From NCBI GenBank assembly GCA_018713205.1, contig DVFN01000094.1:1-64000 (forward strand): a DNA stretch of 64,000 nt, written 5' to 3'. Shown piece after piece: positions 51,336 through 61,065 of the stretch. Both the position numbers and the translations under genes were made by a program. The stretch is from Candidatus Avoscillospira stercorigallinarum. Lineage in GTDB: Bacteria; Bacillota; Clostridia; Oscillospirales; Oscillospiraceae. Each line of letters begins with the position of its first letter. Within the stretch, counting starts at the first letter, position 1. Under the pieces are notes generated by a model. It saw only the letters and a program-made list of their open reading frames with translations, was not told the origin of the DNA and searched no databases.

Positions 51336-51860
51336 ATGGCAAGAGACGACAACGAGCGGTTGTTCAACGGCTCCGCCGCCTATCAGCTCTATTCGGACTT
51401 CGAGAGCACAGCCGCTCCGGAGATCCAGCATCCCGATCTGCCCCAGGAGCGGCCCCGGCACAAAAAGGTTCGCCGGGTCAAGGTCAAAACCGCCGTGTCT
51501 CCCGTGGCTGTGGTGGGCCTGCTGGCCGTGACCTGTATGCTGATTCTGGTGGTTTTCGGATACGTGCAGCTCTACGAGGCCTCGGAAGAAGTGAGCTCCC
51601 TCCAGAGTGAGCTCAGCGAGCTGCAGGAGCGGCAGGTGGTGCTCCAGAGCCTCTATGAAGAGGGCATCGACTTGGATTACGTCGAGGAGCGGGCCGCCGA
51701 GCTGGGACTGCGTATGCCCACCAAGGAGCAGACCGTCTATATCAATCTCGCCGGCTCCGACCAGGCGGAGATCTACACCTCGGAGCAGACAAATATTTTC
51801 CAGCGAATTCTCCAGGCCATTGAGCGCAGCGCCAGCGGATTGGTGGAATACCTGTCCTGA
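51336..51860 (+). CDS. ftsL: FtsL-like cell division protein
   Basis: 174 residues. Cytoplasmic basic tail (1-58, RHKKVRRVKVK), one membrane helix (about 59-80), then a coiled coil (ASEEVSSLQSELSELQERQ) and GIDLDYVEERAAELGLRMPTKEQ, the FtsL-type end. It acts in the divisome with DivIC and DivIB to activate the SEDS-PBP pair. Sequence is poorly conserved in this family, so the call rests on topology and its place between rsmH and the PBP gene. GGAAAGGAG precedes the ATG. Confidence 0.8.
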   Translation: MARDDNERLFNGSAAYQLYSDFESTAAPEIQHPDLPQERPRHKKVRRVKVKTAVSPVAVVGLLAVTCMLILVVFGYVQLYEASEEVSSLQSELSELQERQVVLQSLYEEGIDLDYVEERAAELGLRMPTKEQTVYINLAGSDQAEIYTSEQTNIFQRILQAIERSASGLVEYLS

Positions 51861-52160
51861 CGCCCCATACAATGATACTAGCCCGGATGAAGCGCAGGTG
51901 ACCTTCGGATCAAACCGATACGCCGTGTGGATGGAACGCGCAGGGGGTCTCTTACCCACTTGCACACATTCCCCGCTGCTCAGTCCCAGATGTCTTCAGC
52001 GAGGTTTTTCGGCAGTCTGTGCGGGGCGGCAAAGCCGCCCCGCAATTTTATTGTTCTGTTGTAGCGTCCGGCAAAGTATGGTATAATACCATGTTAAGCA
52101 GTACACGCACCCGGCGCTGCCGCCGGAGCCCAGAACTATATTCCAGAAAGGATCGACTTC
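51861..52160 (+). promoter_or_regulatory. Gap with terminator (52021-52050) and promoter (52059-52087) inside dcw cluster
   Basis: GCGGGGCGGC (52021-52030) and GCCGCCCCGC (52034-52043) form a strong terminator with AATTTTATT. Promoter TTGTAG, 17 bases, TATAAT (52082-52087) follows, with the -10 inside a 15-bp palindrome ATGGTATAATACCAT. So the cluster is split into two transcription units here. The left part (51861-52020) has no feature I can name; it shares GATGGAACGCGCA with the dapF-relic region (4368). Confidence 0.7.
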
Positions 52161-54569
52161 ATGGCGCAACGAAGAAAGCTCCGCCTGATAAAGGGCAGAC
52201 ACCGCCAGCCCGGCGACGCCGCCGAGCGGGCCAACCGCCTGATTCTGCGCCGCACGCTGGTGGTGATGCTGGTGTGCGGAATCGGGCTGTTTATCCCCCT
52301 GGTTGCCACGCTCTGCCAGCTGATGATCGTGGATCACGACCAGTACGAGCAGTGGGCCATCAATAACCAGACCCGCAGTACCGTGCTGACCTCCTCCCGA
52401 GGGGTGATCTACGACCGGAATATGAACATTCTGGCCTCCAACGCCACGGTGGAGACGATTTTCCTGGACCCCAATGCGCTGGCCCGCCGCATCGAGGAGG
52501 AGGCCGAAAAGCGCGAGGCGGGCAAGGAATATAACCCCGCGGTCTCGGTAGACTTTATCGCCAAGGGCTTGGCGGATCTGCTGGACGTGGAGACCGACTT
52601 CGTCAAGGAGCAGGCCGCCGACACAGCCTATTATTATAAGGTAATCAAGCGGAAGGTGCCGGAGGAGACCGCCCAGGAGGTCCGGGACTTTATCGCCGAG
52701 AACGACCTCAGCGGCATCATCAACCTGGAGCTGGACGCCCGGCGGTACTACCCCTACGGCTCGCTGGCAGCCCAGGTTCTGGGCTTCGTCAACCTGGAGG
52801 ATGTGGGCGGCGAGGGCCTGGAGGCCTATTATGAAGCCGCCCTCACCGGCAACGCCGGCGCGATCATCACCACCAAGGGCAACCGCGGCACGGAGATGCT
52901 CTATACTTATGAAAAGTATTACGACGCCTCTGACGGCAATTCTCTGGTGCTGACCCTGGATATGACCGTCCAATATTACCTGGAGAAGAACCTGGAGGAG
53001 GCCATCGAGAAGTACGACGTTCTCAACGGCGCGTTCGGCATGGTCATGGATGTGGATACCGGCGAAATTCTCGGCATGGCCACCCTGGGCAGCTACGACC
53101 CCAACAACTGGCAGGAGATCTACGACGAGGACCTCCGGGAGGAGCTGGAGAACCAGTACCAGGCGGCGCTCCGGGCCGGGGAGGGAACCCAGGCCTATAC
53201 CGACGGCATGGCGGCCTACAATGCCGCCGTGGCCACCGCCCGGCTCCGGCAGTGGCGCAACCGCTGCGTCGCCGACGGCTACGAGCCCGGCTCCACCTTC
53301 AAGCCCATCACCCTGGCCACAGGTCTGGAGACCGGCGCCATCACCCTCAACGATACCTATGAGTGCACCGGCTCTTATAAATTCGAAGGCCGCGACCAGA
53401 TCGTCAACTGCTGGAAGGCCGCCGGCCACGGCACCCAGACCACCATGGAGGCGCTGGGCAATTCCTGCAACATCGCCTTCTCCAACATGGGCCTGAAAAT
53501 CGGCGCGCAGACCTTCTACGAATACTTTGAGGCCTTCGGTTTTCGGGAAAAGACCGGCATCGACCTCCCCGGCGAGGCCGAGGGCATCTTCTTCCCCTAC
53601 GAGCAGTTTACCCAGGCCGGCAACAACGCCAACCTGATCTCCTCCTCCTGGGGCCAGACCTTTAAGATCACGCCGATTCAGCTGGTGCGGGCCACGGCCG
53701 CCCTGGTCAACGGCGGCTACCTCCTGGAGCCCCATGTGGTCAAGGAGGTGCTGGATTCCGACGGGAACGTGGTTTCCCGCACTGAGACGAAGGTCATCCG
53801 CCAGGTCATCAGCCAGGAGACCTCGGATATCATGTGCCAGATGTATGAGTACGTCGTCTCCGGCGGTACCGCCAGCGGCGCCTCGGTGCCCGGTTACCGC
53901 GTGGGCGGCAAGACCGGCACCGGGGAAAAGATCGACGTCTATGACGAGAACGGCGTCCAGGTCGATGATAAGATGGTCTCCTTTATCGGTATCGCGCCCA
54001 TGGAGGACCCCAAATACGTGGTCCTGGTGGTGCTGGACACCCCCAGCGAGGCCACGGGCCTCTATATCTCCGGCGGCATCATGGCCGCGCCCACCGGCGG
54101 CGCGGTGTTCGGCGACATCCTGCCCTACCTGGGCGTGGAGCCCAACTACACCGACGAGGAGCTGGAGCTGGTCAGCGTGGAAGTGCCCAATGTGGTGGGC
54201 ATGACCGAAGCAGAGGCCGCCGCCGCTCTGGATCAGGAGCGGTTCACGTACCGCACCGTCGGCTCCGGCGCCACGGTTCAGGGCCAGATTCCCGCCGCGG
54301 GCGCCATGATCCCCGGTAAGTCCGAGGTCGTGCTCTACTTCGGCCAGGACGCCCCCACCGACACCGTGGAGGTCCCGGATTTCTCCGGCATGACCCTGGT
54401 CTATGCTCAGCAGTACGCGGAAAGCAAGGGCCTCTACCTGCTGGTCACCGGCACCAATCAGGACCGGGCCGACGTCACCGCCACCTATCAGGATGTGGAG
54501 CCCGGGACCGAGGTTCCCTTGGGCACCACCATCACCGTGGAGTTCACCAACCACAGCGCCCAGGATTGA
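52161..54569 (+). CDS. Class B penicillin-binding protein with PASTA domains (SpoVD/PBP2B type)
   Basis: 802 residues. One N-terminal helix (about 32-55), PBP dimerisation domain, transpeptidase domain with active Ser in EPGSTFKPI, SxN motif GNSCN and KTG in GGKTGTGEK, then two PASTA domains (VEVPNVVGMTEAEAAAAL and VEVPDFSGMTLVYAQQ). Cross-links septal or spore-cortex peptidoglycan with the SEDS protein encoded downstream. FtsI/PBP2B versus SpoVD cannot be decided without paralogues. Own promoter. AGAAAGGA lies upstream of the ATG. Confidence 0.93.
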   Translation: MAQRRKLRLIKGRHRQPGDAAERANRLILRRTLVVMLVCGIGLFIPLVATLCQLMIVDHDQYEQWAINNQTRSTVLTSSRGVIYDRNMNILASNATVETIFLDPNALARRIEEEAEKREAGKEYNPAVSVDFIAKGLADLLDVETDFVKEQAADTAYYYKVIKRKVPEETAQEVRDFIAENDLSGIINLELDARRYYPYGSLAAQVLGFVNLEDVGGEGLEAYYEAALTGNAGAIITTKGNRGTEMLYTYEKYYDASDGNSLVLTLDMTVQYYLEKNLEEAIEKYDVLNGAFGMVMDVDTGEILGMATLGSYDPNNWQEIYDEDLREELENQYQAALRAGEGTQAYTDGMAAYNAAVATARLRQWRNRCVADGYEPGSTFKPITLATGLETGAITLNDTYECTGSYKFEGRDQIVNCWKAAGHGTQTTMEALGNSCNIAFSNMGLKIGAQTFYEYFEAFGFREKTGIDLPGEAEGIFFPYEQFTQAGNNANLISSSWGQTFKITPIQLVRATAALVNGGYLLEPHVVKEVLDSDGNVVSRTETKVIRQVISQETSDIMCQMYEYVVSGGTASGASVPGYRVGGKTGTGEKIDVYDENGVQVDDKMVSFIGIAPMEDPKYVVLVVLDTPSEATGLYISGGIMAAPTGGAVFGDILPYLGVEPNYTDEELELVSVEVPNVVGMTEAEAAAALDQERFTYRTVGSGATVQGQIPAAGAMIPGKSEVVLYFGQDAPTDTVEVPDFSGMTLVYAQQYAESKGLYLLVTGTNQDRADVTATYQDVEPGTEVPLGTTITVEFTNHSAQD

Positions 54570-54618
54570 CGGGCCAGGCATATCTCCCCTGATTTTGAGA
54601 AATACAGGAGGCTTTTCC

Positions 54619-56061
54619 ATGAAACTCCAAGAACTGCTCCGGGGGCTCGACCCCCTGGAGCTCCAGGCCAGTCCGGAGACCGAGATCACCGGCATTGCCT
54701 ATGACTCCCGCGCCGTGCAGCCCGGCAACCTCTTCGTGGCCATCCGGGGCTTCGATACCGACGGCCACAAGTATATTCCCATGGCCCAGGAGCGGGGGGC
54801 GGCCTGCGTCCTCTGCGAGACTGCGCCCGCCAAGGGCAGCTATGTCCGGCTGGCCGATACCCGGCTGGGGCTGGCTTTGGCCGCCGCCAATTGGTATGGC
54901 CACCCGGCGAAGGAAATGACCATGCTGGGCGTCACCGGCACCAACGGAAAGACTACCACCACCTATCTTCTCAAGCACCTGCTGGAGGACTGTCTGGGGG
55001 CCAAGGTGGGTCTGGTGGGCACCATTCTGAATATGATTGGCGAGGAGGTGCTCCCGACCGAGCGGACCACCCCCGAAAGCCTGGAGCTCCAGGCCCTGCT
55101 CCGGCAAATGGCCGACGCGGGCTGCACCCATGTGATTATGGAGGTCTCGTCCCATGCCCTGTACCTCCACCGGGTGGCGGGCATTCAGTTCGACGTGGGC
55201 CTCTTCACCAATCTGACCCAGGATCATCTGGACTTCCACCACACCATGGAGGAATACGGCAGGGCCAAGGCGCTGCTGTTCCGCCAGAGCCGGGTGGGCC
55301 TGGTCAATGCCGACGACCCCTGGGCCGGGCTGCTGATGGAGGGGGCGGCGTGCCCCATCCATACCTATGCCGTCCGGGGAGAGGCCGAGCTGGAGGCCCG
55401 GGACGTGGACCTGGAAATCGACCACGTGGCCTTCACCGCCCGCTGGCAGGGCCGGGAGACCGCCTGCCGTCTGGGCATTCCCGGGGCCTTCTCGGTCTAT
55501 AACGCCCTCGGCGCGCTGGGGGTGGCGCTGGCTTTGGGCATCCCCGCGGACCGGGCGGCCGCATCCTTGGCCACGGCCAAGGGCGTCAAGGGCCGCGCCG
55601 AAGTGGTTCCCACGCCGGGGAAGCCCTACACGGTGCTGATCGACTACTCCCATACCCCCGACAGCCTGGAGAATATTCTGAAAACCGTCCGGGAGTTCGC
55701 CCGGAGCCGGGTCATCGCGGTTTTCGGCTGCGGCGGGGACCGGGACCCCATCAAGCGGCCCATTATGGGAAAAATCGGCGTGGATCTGGCCGACCTGGTG
55801 GTCATCACCTCCGACAATCCCCGAACCGAGAATCCCATGGCCATCATCGATCAGATCGTGGAGGGCACCAAGCACAGCGACACGCCGGTGACGGTTATCG
55901 AAAACCGCCGTCAGGCCATCCGCTGGGCCATGGACCAGGCCGGACCGGGGGACGTCATCGTTCTGGCGGGCAAGGGCCATGAGACGTATCAGGAAATCGG
56001 ACACGAAAAATTCCATTTGGACGAGCGGGAGGAAGTGGCCGCCCATCTGATGGGGAATTGA
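54619..56061 (+). CDS. murE: UDP-MurNAc-tripeptide ligase (meso-DAP adding)
   Basis: 480 residues. N-terminal GIAYDSRAVQPGNLFVAIRG, P-loop GVTGTNGKTTTT, EVSSHAL, and the diaminopimelate-specific motif SDNPRTENP. The DNPR motif says the third residue is meso-DAP, in line with dapF in this window. The start at 54619 follows AGGAGG; the track ORF begins inside the PBP gene in another frame. Confidence 0.96.
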   Translation: MKLQELLRGLDPLELQASPETEITGIAYDSRAVQPGNLFVAIRGFDTDGHKYIPMAQERGAACVLCETAPAKGSYVRLADTRLGLALAAANWYGHPAKEMTMLGVTGTNGKTTTTYLLKHLLEDCLGAKVGLVGTILNMIGEEVLPTERTTPESLELQALLRQMADAGCTHVIMEVSSHALYLHRVAGIQFDVGLFTNLTQDHLDFHHTMEEYGRAKALLFRQSRVGLVNADDPWAGLLMEGAACPIHTYAVRGEAELEARDVDLEIDHVAFTARWQGRETACRLGIPGAFSVYNALGALGVALALGIPADRAAASLATAKGVKGRAEVVPTPGKPYTVLIDYSHTPDSLENILKTVREFARSRVIAVFGCGGDRDPIKRPIMGKIGVDLADLVVITSDNPRTENPMAIIDQIVEGTKHSDTPVTVIENRRQAIRWAMDQAGPGDVIVLAGKGHETYQEIGHEKFHLDEREEVAAHLMGN

Positions 56062-56070
56062 GGGAGTGCA

Positions 56071-57444
56071 ATGAAGGAACTGACACTGAAGAAGCTGGCG
56101 GCCTGGTGCGGCGGGGACGTGGACCCTGCCTGGGAGAACGTGAAGGTCACCGGCACCCAAATTGATTCGCGGCTGGTCCGGGAGGGAGATCTGTTTATTG
56201 CCATTCCCGGCGAAAAGGTGGACGGCCATGACTTCCTCGCCAAGGCGAGAGAGGCGGGGGCCGCCGCGGCCCTGGTGAGCCGCCGGATGGACGATCCGCT
56301 GCCGCAGATCCTGGTACTGGATACGGTGTTGGCCTACGGCGATATCGCCCGGTCTTACCGGGAGGAGGCCGCCGTGGATGTGGTGGCCATCACCGGGTCC
56401 GTGGGCAAGACCACCACCAAGGAGATGATTGCCTGCGTGCTGGCGGGCAAATATCGGGTCAGCAAGACCCAGGGCAACCACAACAATAACCTGGGATTGC
56501 CCATTACCATCCTCGAAATGCCCGCCGATACCCAGGAGGCGGTGCTGGAGCTGGGCATGAACCACTTCGGGGAGATGCACTATCTCACCGAGATTGCCAA
56601 GCCCAACGTGGTGGTCATCACCAATATCGGCACCATGCACATCGAGCACCTGGGCACCCGGGAGGGCATTCTCAAGGCCAAGCTGGAGATCATGGACGGC
56701 ATCCAGCCCGACGGAATCGCCGTCTTCAACGGCGACGAGCCCCTGCTGTGGAATCTCCGCGAGGGCAAGCACAAGCGCATCTACTTCGGAATCGAGAACG
56801 ACCAGTGCGACGTGGTGGCCGAGGACGTCAAGCAGATGGACGGCGGCGTGTACTTCATCGCCCGGGGTCTGGGCCAGCGGTTCCACGTCTACGTGCCCCA
56901 GGAGGGCCAGCACACGGTCTATAACGCGCTGGCGGCCATCGCCGTGGGCCTGCTGCGGGGCGTGAGTCCCGACTCCATCCAGTATCAGCTGGGCATTTTC
57001 CATAATACCGGCATGCGCCAGCGTATTTTTGAGGAGAATGGCTTCACCATCATCGAGGACTGCTACAACGCCGGTCCCGAGTCCATGGAGGCGGCGCTGA
57101 AGGTGCTCAAGGAGCACAAGGCCGAGGGACGGCGGATTGCGGTCCTGGGCGATATGCTGGAGCTGGGCAGCCGTACCATGGCGGAGCACTACCGGGTGGG
57201 ACGGCTGGCGGCCCAGGCGGCCCAGCTGGTTCTGGCCTACGGCAAGGACTCCCAGCGCATTATCACCGGCGCGATCACCGGCGGCATGAGCGCCAAGTGC
57301 GCCGTCCATTACGACAGCCAGGAGGAAATGGCCTCCTCGCTCAAGCGGCTGGCCCGCCCCGGCGACGTGCTCCTCTTCAAGGGCAGCCGCGGCATGCGCA
57401 TGGAAAAGGTTCTGGAGATGTTCCTGGCTGACGAGAAGGCGTAA
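56071..57444 (+). CDS. murF: UDP-MurNAc-tripeptide D-Ala-D-Ala ligase
   Basis: 457 residues. QIDSRLVREGDLFIAIPGE, P-loop GSVGKTTTKEM, GNHNNNLGLP and ELGMNHFGEM are MurF landmarks; the C-terminal DCYNAGPESMEAAL domain is intact. Adds the D-Ala-D-Ala dipeptide. Nine bases after murE. Confidence 0.96.
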   Translation: MKELTLKKLAAWCGGDVDPAWENVKVTGTQIDSRLVREGDLFIAIPGEKVDGHDFLAKAREAGAAAALVSRRMDDPLPQILVLDTVLAYGDIARSYREEAAVDVVAITGSVGKTTTKEMIACVLAGKYRVSKTQGNHNNNLGLPITILEMPADTQEAVLELGMNHFGEMHYLTEIAKPNVVVITNIGTMHIEHLGTREGILKAKLEIMDGIQPDGIAVFNGDEPLLWNLREGKHKRIYFGIENDQCDVVAEDVKQMDGGVYFIARGLGQRFHVYVPQEGQHTVYNALAAIAVGLLRGVSPDSIQYQLGIFHNTGMRQRIFEENGFTIIEDCYNAGPESMEAALKVLKEHKAEGRRIAVLGDMLELGSRTMAEHYRVGRLAAQAAQLVLAYGKDSQRIITGAITGGMSAKCAVHYDSQEEMASSLKRLARPGDVLLFKGSRGMRMEKVLEMFLADEKA

Positions 57445-57530
57445 AAGACGCCGGACGCGGCCTGTCAACGGCCGCCATACCACCAAAAATCCCGCCGGAC
57501 CCGTCATCCGGCGGGGGAGAGAGGAATACC

Positions 57531-58529
57531 ATGAGCAATATCGTACTCCGTCTGCTTCTCGTCTGTCTGGGAAGCTTTGTCCTCACGGCCCTCCTGGGCC
57601 GGGTGCTGATTCCGGCCCTCCATGCCCTGAAGGCCGGCCAGTCCATCCGGGAAATCGGCCCCAAGTGGCACCAGGTCAAATCCGGCACCCCCACCATGGG
57701 CGGCATCATGTTCATCGTGCCCACGGCGCTGCTGGTGATTTTCTGTGACCTGCCCGCGCTCCGGGACGGCGTCTACGACCACCTGCTGGTCCTGGGCCTG
57801 GCGCTGGTCTACGGCCTGATCGGCTTCCTGGACGACTTCGTCAAGGTCCGGCTCCACCGGAACCTGGGCCTCACCGCCCTCCAAAAGCTCCTGCTGCAGC
57901 TGGCGGCGGCCCTGCTGTTCCTCTGGCTGCTCCGGGGGACCGGCAGCCTGACCTACGATCTCTATGTTCCGTTTTTCAACGTCAGCTTCGCCATTCCCTG
58001 GCCGGTCTATCTGATTTTTGCCGGGTTTGTCATCGTCGGCTGTGTCAATGCCGTCAACCTGACCGATGGAATCGATGGTCTGGCCGCCGGCGTCACCACG
58101 CCGGTGATGGTCTTCTTCGCCGCCGCGGCCTATCTCTGGGGCAGCGACACCTTGGCCCTGTTCCCGGCCGCGCTGACCGGCGGCCTGCTGGGCTTCCTGG
58201 TCTATAACTTCCATCCGGCCAAGGTCTTTATGGGCGACACCGGCTCCCTGTTCCTGGGCGGCGCGGTCTGCGGCATGGCCTTCGCCCTGGATATGCCCCT
58301 GGTGCTGATTCTCGTCGGCATCGTCTATATCGTGGAGACCGTTTCTGTCATGATGCAGGTGACCTACTTCAAACTGACCCACGGCAAGCGCATCTTCCGC
58401 ATGACGCCCATCCATCACCACTTTGAGATGGGCGGCTGGAGCGAGGTAAAGATCTTCTCGGTCTTCACCGGCGTCACGGTGCTCATGTGCCTGCTGGCCT
58501 GGCTGGGCATCTTCCACCGGTTCGGATAA
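57531..58529 (+). CDS. mraY: Phospho-MurNAc-pentapeptide translocase
   Basis: 332 residues, about ten membrane helices. GPKWHQVKSGTPTMGG, the Asp pair in GFLDDFVKV, NLTDGIDGLA, FMGDTGSLFLGG and the His loop MTPIHHHFEMGGW are all present. Transfers phospho-MurNAc-pentapeptide to undecaprenyl phosphate, giving lipid I. A GC-rich hairpin (57491-57515, CCCGCCGGA/TCCGGCGGG) sits just before its ribosome binding site and might modulate translation. Confidence 0.96.
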   Translation: MSNIVLRLLLVCLGSFVLTALLGRVLIPALHALKAGQSIREIGPKWHQVKSGTPTMGGIMFIVPTALLVIFCDLPALRDGVYDHLLVLGLALVYGLIGFLDDFVKVRLHRNLGLTALQKLLLQLAAALLFLWLLRGTGSLTYDLYVPFFNVSFAIPWPVYLIFAGFVIVGCVNAVNLTDGIDGLAAGVTTPVMVFFAAAAYLWGSDTLALFPAALTGGLLGFLVYNFHPAKVFMGDTGSLFLGGAVCGMAFALDMPLVLILVGIVYIVETVSVMMQVTYFKLTHGKRIFRMTPIHHHFEMGGWSEVKIFSVFTGVTVLMCLLAWLGIFHRFG

Positions 58530-58613
58530 TCGCTGGGGTCTGCCGCAAACTGCTGCATACCTGTAGAATGTGCGCCGCCTGCTCTGTATTTCCCCATAGA
58601 AAGGACCCATGCC

Positions 58614-59807
58614 ATGAATAATGCCATCCAATATCCCGGCGCGCCGGGGGAGCGGCTGCCGGAGCAGCCGGCGTCCCAGCCCCGGCGCCAAAAGGAGAAG
58701 ATCCTCTATGACGAGCGGGGCCTGATCGACCTGCCGTTCCTCCTGCTGACGGTGCTGCTGGTCCTCATCGGCGTGGTGATGATGTTCTCCGCCAGCTTTG
58801 CCTCGGCCTACGTCGAGGAGGGAAGCTCCACGGCCTATTTTGCCCGGCAGGGCCTCTTCGCGTTGGTGGGCATCGGAATCATGCTCTTTGTGAGCCGCCT
58901 GAACTACCAGATGTGGCGGGCCCTGAGCTTCCCGATTATGGCCGGCGCGATCTTCCTCCTGATGCTGGTGCCTATCTTCGGCACCGAGGAGAACGGCGCC
59001 CGGCGTTGGATCTACCTGGGCTTCACGTCGTTCCAGCCCTCGGAGGTCGCCAAGCTGGCCGTCATCCTGACCTTTGCCACGCTGATGTCGGCCTATAAGG
59101 ACCGGATGAAGACCTTCCGCTACGGCGTCGTGCCCTTCGCGGCCATCCTGGGCGCCATCGCCCTGCTGCTGGCCCTGGAGCCCCACTTCTCGGCCATCAT
59201 CATCATCTTCTGCGTCGGCGGCGTGATGATGTTCCTGGGCGGTACGGAGCTCAAATGGTTTGGCCTGGCCTTATTGGCGGCGGCGCTTTTCGGCTTTATC
59301 TATCTGAAATTCATGGGCTACGCCTCGGCGCGAATCACGGCCTGGCAGGACCCCTGGGCGGACCCGTCCGACGCCGGCTATCAGATTGTCCAGTCTCTCT
59401 ATGCCATCGGCTCCGGCGGCCTCATGGGCCTGGGCCTGGGCAAGGGGCGGCAGAAGTACCTGTATCTGCCCGAGGAGCACAACGACTATATCTTCGCCGT
59501 GGTCTGCGAGGAGCTGGGCTTTGTCGGCGCGATGGTGGTCATTTTGCTGTTCGTGCTGCTGATTCTCCGGGGCTACTGGATTGCGGTGCACGCCCGGGAC
59601 CGGTTCGGCGCGCTGATGGTCGGCGGCCTGACGACGCTGCTGGCCCTGCAGGTTTTTTTCAATATCGGCGTGGTGACCAACTTCCTGCCCGCCACGGGCA
59701 TTTCGCTGCCTTTCTTCTCCTACGGCGGCACGGCGCTGCTGCTGCAGCTCTTTGAGATGGGCTTGATCCTCAGCGTCTCCCGCCAGAGCAACAATAAGCT
59801 TCTTTGA
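58614..59807 (+). CDS. ftsW: SEDS-family peptidoglycan glycosyltransferase (FtsW/SpoVE)
   Basis: 397 residues with ten helices. The N-terminal 35 residues are cytoplasmic and basic. RRWIYLGFTSFQPSEVAKLAVI with the signature, the catalytic Asp region of the large loop (ITAWQDPWADPSDAGYQIVQSLYAIGSGGLMG, quoted in part) and LPATGISLPFFSYGGTALL are typical. Polymerises lipid II together with the class B PBP upstream. murD, which normally lies between mraY and this gene, is missing. Confidence 0.92.
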   Translation: MNNAIQYPGAPGERLPEQPASQPRRQKEKILYDERGLIDLPFLLLTVLLVLIGVVMMFSASFASAYVEEGSSTAYFARQGLFALVGIGIMLFVSRLNYQMWRALSFPIMAGAIFLLMLVPIFGTEENGARRWIYLGFTSFQPSEVAKLAVILTFATLMSAYKDRMKTFRYGVVPFAAILGAIALLLALEPHFSAIIIIFCVGGVMMFLGGTELKWFGLALLAAALFGFIYLKFMGYASARITAWQDPWADPSDAGYQIVQSLYAIGSGGLMGLGLGKGRQKYLYLPEEHNDYIFAVVCEELGFVGAMVVILLFVLLILRGYWIAVHARDRFGALMVGGLTTLLALQVFFNIGVVTNFLPATGISLPFFSYGGTALLLQLFEMGLILSVSRQSNNKLL

Positions 59808-59819
59808 TTGGAGGGGCCT

Positions 59820-60941
59820 ATGAACGTCGTTTTTACCTGCGGCGGCACCGGCGGCCATATCAACCCGGCCATCTCCGTGGCGAACCTGCTGAAGGAGCGC
59901 ATGCCCGGCAGCCGGATTCTCTTCATCGGCGCGGAAGACGGCATGGAGAAGGACCTGGTGCCCCGGGCGGGCTATGAGCTGGAGACCATCCGAATCTCCA
60001 ACTTCCAGCGCAAGCTGACCCCGGCGGGGATCTGGCACAATGTGACCACCGCCGGCCATATGGCCTCGTCCATGCGCAAGGCCAAGGCCATCATTCGCCG
60101 CTTCCAGCCCGACGTCATCGTCGGCACCGGCGGCTACGCCAGCTATCCGGCCCTCCATATGGGGGCGAAGCTGGGCATTCCCACGGCGGTCCATGAGTCC
60201 AATGCCGTGCCGGGGCTGACCACCCGTATGGTCGCCAAGCACGTGACGAAAATCATGGTCTCCCTGGCTGACAGCCGAACCCAGTACCCCGACCCGGAGA
60301 AGGTGGTGGTCACCGGCACGCCGGTGGGCGGCGCGTTTCTCTACGGGGACCGGCAGAAGGCCCGGGCCGAGCTGGGAATCGGCGAGGAGCCGCTGATTAT
60401 CTCCGCCTGGGGCAGCCTGGGGGCCCGGGAGATGAACAAAAAAATCGCCCGGTTTATGACCCGGGAGGCCCAGGACGGGCTCTACCGCCACGTCCATGCC
60501 ACCGGCTCCTTCGGCTGGCGGTGGATGCCGGCCTATGTACGGGACCAGGGCCTGAACCTGGAGCAGTATCCGTGGCTGGATATGCGGGAGTACATCTACA
60601 ATATGCCTCAGCTGATGGCGGCGGCGGATCTGATTCTCTGCCGGGCCGGCGCGGCCACCATCAGCGAGGTCTGCGCCTCGGGGACGCCCTGTATTATGAT
60701 CCCCTCGCCCAACGTCACCGACAACCATCAGGAGAAGAACGCCCGGGTGCTGGAGAAGTACGGCGCGGCTGTGGTGGTCCGGGAGGCCGAGTGCGACGGC
60801 GACAGCCTCTATGAGACGGCAAAAGCGCTGCTGTCCGACCCGGCGCGGCTGAAGGAGATGCGCATGGCCGCCCGCCGTCTGGCCGTGGTGGACGCCGCCG
60901 AGCAGATTCTCGCCGTGATCCGGGAGCTGGCCGGGGCTTGA
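59820..60941 (+). CDS. murG: UDP-GlcNAc transferase MurG
   Basis: 373 residues, GT-B fold. FTCGGTGGHINPAISVA, GTGGYASYPAL, HESNAVPGLTTR, and LCRAGAATISE in the C-terminal UDP-GlcNAc domain. Converts lipid I to lipid II. The start at 59820 follows GGAGG. Last gene of the dcw run here; murB, divIB, ftsA and ftsZ do not follow. Confidence 0.96.
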   Translation: MNVVFTCGGTGGHINPAISVANLLKERMPGSRILFIGAEDGMEKDLVPRAGYELETIRISNFQRKLTPAGIWHNVTTAGHMASSMRKAKAIIRRFQPDVIVGTGGYASYPALHMGAKLGIPTAVHESNAVPGLTTRMVAKHVTKIMVSLADSRTQYPDPEKVVVTGTPVGGAFLYGDRQKARAELGIGEEPLIISAWGSLGAREMNKKIARFMTREAQDGLYRHVHATGSFGWRWMPAYVRDQGLNLEQYPWLDMREYIYNMPQLMAAADLILCRAGAATISEVCASGTPCIMIPSPNVTDNHQEKNARVLEKYGAAVVVREAECDGDSLYETAKALLSDPARLKEMRMAARRLAVVDAAEQILAVIRELAGA

Positions 60942-60999
60942 CCCCGGGCGGAACGCCGCGGCCGGATACGGTGATCTCGCCCTGGGCAGGGATATCCCA

Positions 61000-61028
61000 T
61001 TGACAGGGCGAGCGTCTTCTGCTATAAT
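61000..61028 (+). promoter_or_regulatory. Promoter of the leader-corC unit
   Basis: TTGACA (61000-61005), 17-base spacer, TATAAT (61023-61028): a consensus housekeeping promoter. Confidence 0.9.
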
Positions 61029-61065
61029 AACGCTATTCTATATCCTGGAAGGAGTCTGTTTCCAC

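Noticed and set aside
51996-57507. Very long minus-strand ORFs (899 and 987 codons) opposite the PBP, murE and murF
   Set aside because: Shadows of GC-biased third positions; no ribosome sites or family motifs.
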